A stretch of 10,855 nucleotides of DNA from an uncultured Corynebacterium sp. (GTDB lineage: Bacteria > Actinomycetota > Actinomycetes > Mycobacteriales > Mycobacteriaceae): assembly GCF_902489365.1 (NCBI RefSeq), contig NZ_CABTZR010000071.1, positions 1 through 10,855 of the forward strand, read 5' to 3'. The translations under genes were made by a program, and so were the position numbers. This document shows positions 7,968 to 10,855 of this stretch, in pieces. Each line of letters opens with the position of its first letter. The first letter of the stretch is position 1. A model generated the notes under the pieces. That model was not told where the DNA came from, made no database searches, and worked only from the letters and a program-made list of their open reading frames with translations.

Positions 7968-7984
7968 GTTCGACATCGTCGAAC
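7968..7984. repeat. Palindrome GTTCGA-N5-TCGAAC in the divS leader
   Basis: A perfect inverted repeat with a 5-base centre, between the predicted divS transcription start (about 8019) and the ATG at 7908. As RNA it could form a six-pair hairpin. As DNA the arms again have the reverse order of the LexA box. The role is unknown. Confidence 0.45.
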
Positions 7985-8009
7985 ACTTCCATCGACCAAC
8001 CGTTCGATT

Positions 8010-8025
8010 TTGTCTGTATGTTCGA
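8010..8025 (-). promoter_or_regulatory. Candidate LexA box at the divS transcription start
   Basis: On the minus strand the site starts TCGAACATA, an excellent left half of the TCGAAC-N4-GTTCGA consensus, but its right half (GACAA) is poor. It begins right after the predicted divS -10 and would cover the transcription start, an effective place for repression. Further half-sites GTTCGA (8002-8007) and TCGAAA (8040-8045) flank it. LexA control of divS is known in C. glutamicum; the exact box here is inferred. Confidence 0.45.
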
Positions 8026-8054
8026 TTTATAGCAGGCGCTCGAAAGTTTGTCCA
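8026..8054 (-). promoter_or_regulatory. Predicted divS promoter
   Basis: On the minus strand TGGACA (8054-8049) and TATAAA (8031-8026) are separated by exactly 17 bases and match the consensus hexamers at 5 of 6 positions each; TGC precedes the -10, giving an extended -10. Transcription would start near 8019, leaving a leader of about 110 bases. LexA half-sites lie in the spacer (TTTCGA) and just downstream of the -10. A strong promoter under tight repression fits an SOS gene. Confidence 0.65.
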
Positions 8055-8071
8055 TATTCAGGCGGCGTTAG

Positions 8072-8087
8072 TCGAACATTTTTTCTT
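8072..8087 (+). promoter_or_regulatory. Candidate LexA box before lexA
   Basis: TCGAACATTTTTTCTT agrees with TCGAAC-N4-GTTCGA at its whole left half and in the central TTC of the right half. It lies at the -35 distance (17 bases) from a possible extended -10, TGC-TAAAAA (8095-8100), so LexA bound here would block lexA transcription. Autorepression is standard for lexA; the imperfect right half lowers confidence in this exact site. Confidence 0.5.
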
Positions 8088-8133
8088 TACGTGCTAAAAA
8101 GGAAACGGAAACACCAATACGGCGCACGCCACG

Positions 8134-8193
8134 ATGAGCAACCAACGAGACGTCACCGCGATGCCCACCAGCGTCCTGCACGCCTCAACCTGA
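8134..8193 (+). other. Possible short upstream reading frame in the lexA leader
   Basis: An ATG at 8134 opens a 19-codon frame (starting MSNQRDVTAMPTS) that stops at 8191-8193, about 40 bases before the lexA ATG. No ribosome site precedes it. It would lie inside the roughly 125-base lexA leader. With no conservation data it may be chance. Confidence 0.15.
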
Positions 8194-8233
8194 CGCGCTG
8201 TTTTGCGCACACCGATAGCCCCTAGGAGTAAGA

Positions 8234-8956
8234 ATGCCCCGCAAGCCGAAGCGAAGCGACCAACCTACCCTCGACTCACTTTCCGCCCGTCAGCGCCGCA
8301 TCTTGGAAGTCATCCATGACGCTGTCATGCTGCGCGGGTACCCGCCGAGCATTCGTGAAATCGGCGATGCAACAGGCCTACAGTCCACGTCTTCCGTGGC
8401 CTACCAGTTGAAGCAGCTAGAGGAGAAGGGCTTTCTTCGCCGCGATCCAAACAAGCCGCGCGCCGTTGATGTGCGCCACTTCCCCGGCGCCGACGATCCA
8501 AAGAAGCCGGGCCGCAAAGCCGGGCGGGCCAACACCACAGCAGGGCAGTCCACTCCCGACGTCCCCGAGGATGCAGCAACGCCGAACTACATCCCAGTAG
8601 TCGGCCGCATCGCCGCGGGCTCTCCTATCACTGCCGAAGAAAACATCGACGGCTACTTCCCCATGCCAGGTGAAATCCTGGGAAGCGGCGAGCTTTATAT
8701 GCTGCAGGTCGTCGGCGACTCTATGCAGGACGCCGGAATCCTCAATGGCGATTGGGTTATTATCCGCTCCCAGTCCGTCGCCGAAGAAGGCGAATTCGTC
8801 GCTGCGCTTCTCGAAGGCGAAGAAGCAACCGTCAAGGAGTTCCACCGCGATTCTTCTGGAGTGTGGCTCCTCCCCCACAACGACGCCTACGCCCCCATCA
8901 AGGGCGACCAGGCCGAAATCATGGGCAAGGTCGTATCGGTGTTCCGCAAGCTCTAG
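8234..8956 (+). CDS. lexA: SOS repressor LexA (self-cleaving)
   Basis: A 240-residue LexA, close to the M. tuberculosis length and longer than E. coli LexA (202) because of a basic, flexible linker (about 82-116). The N-terminal winged helix (about 12-80) has LSARQRRILEVI and YPPSIREIGDATGLQSTSSV. The peptidase domain (about 118-240) has the cleavage site Ala128-Gly129 in RIAAGSP, the nucleophile Ser163 in GDSM and the base Lys201 in ATVKEF. When RecA filaments form on damaged DNA, LexA cuts itself and SOS genes are released. AGGAG (8224-8228) precedes the ATG by 5 bases. It is divergent from divS, and both are expected to be LexA targets through the half-sites between them. Confidence 0.97.
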   Translation: MPRKPKRSDQPTLDSLSARQRRILEVIHDAVMLRGYPPSIREIGDATGLQSTSSVAYQLKQLEEKGFLRRDPNKPRAVDVRHFPGADDPKKPGRKAGRANTTAGQSTPDVPEDAATPNYIPVVGRIAAGSPITAEENIDGYFPMPGEILGSGELYMLQVVGDSMQDAGILNGDWVIIRSQSVAEEGEFVAALLEGEEATVKEFHRDSSGVWLLPHNDAYAPIKGDQAEIMGKVVSVFRKL

Positions 8957-8975
8957 GCGCCCCTTAGCCACAGCT

Positions 8976-9057
8976 ATCCCTCCCCCAACCGGTTGCCCAC
9001 ACCACCGCTCATTTCCACTCGGTGCGGGCGAACTGAACGGAGGGATTTTTTCTTTTT
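8976..9057 (+). terminator. Possible branched terminator of lexA
   Basis: ATCCCTCC (8976-8983) pairs with GGAGGGAT (9039-9046), directly followed by a T-rich run (TTTTTT, C, TTTTT). The enclosed bases can form two small hairpins, CAACCGGTTG (8986-8995) and CACCG/CGGTG (9003-9007 with 9020-9024). A large branched stem is an unusual terminator, but the T run placed right at its end supports the reading. Confidence 0.4.
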
Positions 9058-9106
9058 ACCCCCTTGTGTGTGTACACGCCCGAATCGCACCGCTTAAGCG
9101 TCCGAC

Positions 9107-9135
9107 ATCACACATTTGCAAACATGCAGTATAAG
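9107..9135 (+). promoter_or_regulatory. Candidate sugR promoter
   Basis: ATCACA (4 of 6 matches to TTGACA) and TATAAG (5 of 6 matches to TATAAT) lie 17 bases apart. The leader to the sugR ATG would be about 185 bases. It is the best pair in the gap but is only a pattern match. Confidence 0.3.
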
Positions 9136-9328
9136 CATTGTTTTTCTCGCACGTTTACCGCCAGCAATGTGAGCTTTTATTTGTTTGGTTCCGTTTTGTT
9201 CGCATTCAGTGGGACAATAGAAGCATCGCCGCAACATTCGTTGCTCTCTTCGCTCACATGCCCCGGCCCCACTTCATATCACTGCCGGGCGCAGCGACTA
9301 CCACTGGCAAACTTCACTGGGAGGAACT

Positions 9329-10111
9329 ATGTACGCAGAAGAGCGTCGCCGACAAATTGCGTCATTGACCGCCGTCGAAGGCCGAGTCAATGTCACTGAG
9401 CTTTCCGAACGCTTCGATGTTACCGCTGAAACGATTCGCCGGGACCTCGCGGTCTTGGACCGAGAAGGAGTTGTCCACCGCGTTCATGGCGGTGCGGTTG
9501 CTTCCCAATCGTTCCAGACTGCAGAATTTACGCTCGATACTCGTCAGCGTTCCGCCACGGGCGCCAAAATGGCTATCGCCCGCGCCGCACTAGAGCAGCT
9601 TCCCGACGGAGGCAGTATCTTCATCGACGCCGGAACTACCACCAACGCCCTCGCTGACCTCATAGGACAGCGCTACTCTGCTGGCCAGTTCAGCATCGTG
9701 TCGAATAGCCTTCCGATTGCCCTCTCGCTGGCCAGCAATGGTGTCTCCGAGGTGCAGCTCCTAGGTGGTACGGTGCGCGCGATCACCCAGGCCGTCGTCG
9801 GCGATACCGCCCTTCGCACCATGGCGCTGATGCGCGCAGATGTTGCTTTCATCGGCACCAACGCGCTGACCATTGACCATGGGCTATCCACGGCGGATTC
9901 GCAGGAAGCAGCTATCAAGTCGGCGTTCGTTACCAACGCGCATCGCGTCGTTGTCTTGTGCGACTCGTCGAAGCTCGGCAATGACTATCTGGTCAGCTTT
10001 GCCTCGCTCGATGAGATTGATGTCGTCATTACGGACGCCGCTGCTCCAACCGCCTACGTCGAAGCCCTGCGCGAGCACGGCATCGACGTGATTATCGCCT
10101 CAGAAAAGTAG
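9329..10111 (+). CDS. sugR: DeoR-type repressor of sugar PTS genes, SugR
   Basis: A 260-residue DeoR-family regulator, nearly identical in its N-terminal part to C. glutamicum SugR as I recall it (MYAEERRRQIASLTAVEGRV). The DeoR helix-turn-helix covers about 6-57 (VNVTELSERFDVTAETIRRD, then HRVHGG). The sugar-phosphate-sensing domain covers about 75-235, with DAGTTT (100-105), QLLGGTVR (143-150) and GLSTADSQEA (185-194). In C. glutamicum SugR represses ptsG, ptsS, ptsF, ptsI, ptsH and glycolytic genes, and fructose-1-phosphate and related sugar phosphates release it. Here it faces ptsI, one of its known targets. GGAGG (9320-9324) lies 4 bases before the ATG, the base for this start. The rest of the regulon cannot be seen. 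Confidence 0.9.
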   Translation: MYAEERRRQIASLTAVEGRVNVTELSERFDVTAETIRRDLAVLDREGVVHRVHGGAVASQSFQTAEFTLDTRQRSATGAKMAIARAALEQLPDGGSIFIDAGTTTNALADLIGQRYSAGQFSIVSNSLPIALSLASNGVSEVQLLGGTVRAITQAVVGDTALRTMALMRADVAFIGTNALTIDHGLSTADSQEAAIKSAFVTNAHRVVVLCDSSKLGNDYLVSFASLDEIDVVITDAAAPTAYVEALREHGIDVIIASEK

Positions 10112-10137
10112 GCGGTTTCACCCTCAAGATCACGTTA

Positions 10138-10183
10138 GGGAGGTGTGGTTTCCCGAGAGGCCTCTTGGGGAACCACACCTCCC
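10138..10183. terminator. Long hairpin between convergent sugR and ptsI
   Basis: GGGAGGTGTGGTTTCCC (10138-10154) pairs with the reverse-complementary 10167-10183, 17 pairs with one G-T. The enclosed 12 bases contain the palindrome AGAGGCCTCT (10156-10165), so the stem can run four pairs further to a GGCC loop. Its place between two converging genes suggests a bidirectional terminator. Neither side has a good T run (only TTGTAT on the plus side), so it may work by blocking read-through or by protecting the 3' ends. Confidence 0.7.
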
Positions 10184-10218
10184 TTGTATCAGCAGCAGCC
10201 TAAGCCAAGCTAGAGCTA

Positions 10219-10855
10219 CTAGGCAGTCTGGTATTCCTCCAGCAGCGCAATCACTGCGGACCGCGCATCTGCTGGGCTTTCGGCGTTGATAGCTGCCTCC
10301 GCCATCTTCTGGCACTGCTCAAGAGTGACCTCAGCAAGCTGTGCACCAACGCCCGCAACTGCGGTCGACGCTGCAGACAGCGAGGTGACGCCAAGGCCAG
10401 TCAGCACGCAAGCGAGCATGGGATCAGCTGCCGCTTCGCCGCAGACGCCCACCGGCACGTTATTATCGCGCCCGACCACGCAGGTGTGCTGGATCAGACG
10501 CAACACGGCCGGTTGCCACGGATCGGTCAAGTAGGCCAGCTGGGGCGATAGGCGGTCAGCGGCCATCGTGTATTGGGTGAGATCGTTGGTACCGATGGAC
10601 ACGAAGTCGAGGTGCGGCAAGATAGTATCCGCCATCAGGGCTGCAGCCGGTACCTCAATCATCGCGCCAGCCGTGAGCCCACGCTCGCGACAAAGCTCGG
10701 CGAACCACTTTGCCTCGACTGCCGTGGCCACCATGGGAGCCATGACCCAAGTGGTAGCACCATCAGCACGCTTTTCTGCGGCCTGCGCGATGGCATCGAG
10801 CTGACGGGTCAAAAGTGCCTCGTTATCGCGGGCGATGCGCAGGCCGCGGACGCCC
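10219..10855 (-). CDS. ptsI: PTS Enzyme I (phosphoenolpyruvate-protein phosphotransferase), C-terminal part
   Basis: The last 211 residues of Enzyme I; the gene runs past the right edge, and about 360 N-terminal residues, including the phosphorylated histidine domain, are missing. Enzyme I takes phosphate from phosphoenolpyruvate and passes it to HPr, feeding all PTS sugar uptake. The visible part is the PEP-binding barrel. It begins inside the signature GVRGLR, then shows AMIEVPAA, the hallmark SIGTNDLTQYTMAADR and the active-site cysteine motif VGVCGEAAADP. The frame is open to the window edge, so a TTG at 10812 is not a start. The stop at 10219 is 107 bases from the end of sugR, with the hairpin between. 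SugR is a known repressor of ptsI in C. glutamicum, but the operator would lie beyond the edge. Confidence 0.95.
   Translation of the reverse strand, partial: GVRGLRIARDNEALLTRQLDAIAQAAEKRADGATTWVMAPMVATAVEAKWFAELCRERGLTAGAMIEVPAAALMADTILPHLDFVSIGTNDLTQYTMAADRLSPQLAYLTDPWQPAVLRLIQHTCVVGRDNNVPVGVCGEAAADPMLACVLTGLGVTSLSAASTAVAGVGAQLAEVTLEQCQKMAEAAINAESPADARSAVIALLEEYQTA

Larger units (their letters stand above)
8957..9328. other. 372-base gap between lexA and sugR, no gene seen
   Basis: No convincing reading frame on either strand; the longer frames crossing it run into sugR out of phase. It holds a possible lexA terminator (8976-9057), a T-rich middle, and two possible sugR promoters. The better one has ATCACA (9107-9112), 17 bases, then TATAAG (9130-9135). 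A weaker one has GACAAT (9213-9218). No clear GlxR site (TGTGA-N6-TCACA) was found. Confidence 0.6.

Noticed and set aside
7909..8055. Longer divS starting at 8055 or 7992
   Set aside because: The extra codons cover the predicted promoter and operator; only the ATG at 7908 has a good ribosome site.
9065..9084. GTGTGTGTACACG as a GlxR (Crp-type) site
   Set aside because: The arms and spacing do not fit TGTGA-N6-TCACA; it is a short GT repeat with a local palindrome.
9064..9399. Open frames crossing the lexA-sugR gap into sugR
   Set aside because: They overlap the sugR start in another phase, lack ribosome sites and give Cys/Phe/Arg-rich products without domain features.
10219..10812. ptsI as a complete short gene starting at TTG 10812
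   Set aside because: The frame stays open to the window edge and encodes GVRGLR, part of the Enzyme I signature, upstream of that TTG.
1..10855. Defence system, mobile element, CRISPR array or biosynthetic cluster
   Set aside because: All genes are core chromosomal types in an order typical of corynebacteria; no transposase, integrase, direct-repeat array or anomalous composition was seen.

Overview
The window looks like a chromosomal core segment of a Corynebacterium. The evidence is gene content and order: oxyR, a membrane protein, hrpA, then nrdR and divS facing lexA, then a DeoR-type regulator very like SugR, and ptsI. From memory, this is close to the order around oxyR-hrpA-nrdR-divS-lexA-sugR-ptsI in C. 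glutamicum. The DivS-type small membrane protein and the SugR sequence are the most genus-specific clues. Base composition is fairly GC-rich and even. I see no insertion sequence, phage gene, tRNA, rRNA or CRISPR. The species cannot be fixed from the sequence alone.

Layout. (1) 1-1748, oxidative stress: ahpC on the minus strand and oxyR on the plus strand diverge from a compact intergenic region. It holds a good ahpC promoter and three ATAGG repeats that are probable OxyR contacts. (2) 1749-3006: a minus-strand gene for a membrane protein with a Gly/Tyr/Asn-rich N-terminal tail; function unknown. (3) 3117-6992: hrpA, a full-length DEAH-box RNA helicase, ending 4 bases from the end of the convergent nrdR. 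(4) 6997-8956, the SOS and nucleotide-supply block: divS-nrdR on the minus strand and lexA on the plus strand, diverging from a region crowded with TCGAAC/GTTCGA half-sites of the LexA operator. (5) 8957-9328: a 372-base gap with a possible lexA terminator and a possible sugR promoter. (6) 9329-10855, sugar uptake control: sugR convergent with a truncated ptsI (Enzyme I of the PTS), separated by a long hairpin.

How the genes work together. OxyR senses peroxide through two cysteines and should activate ahpC. LexA represses itself and divS; after DNA damage DivS halts division, while NrdR, probably co-transcribed with divS, tunes ribonucleotide reductase. SugR represses PTS genes, of which ptsI is one, when the cell is not using PTS sugars.

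I found no clearly new system. The points most worth checking are the unusual number and orientation of LexA-type half-sites around and inside divS, the direct-repeat form of the OxyR site, the tail of the unknown membrane protein, and the lack of a phosphofructokinase gene between sugR and ptsI.
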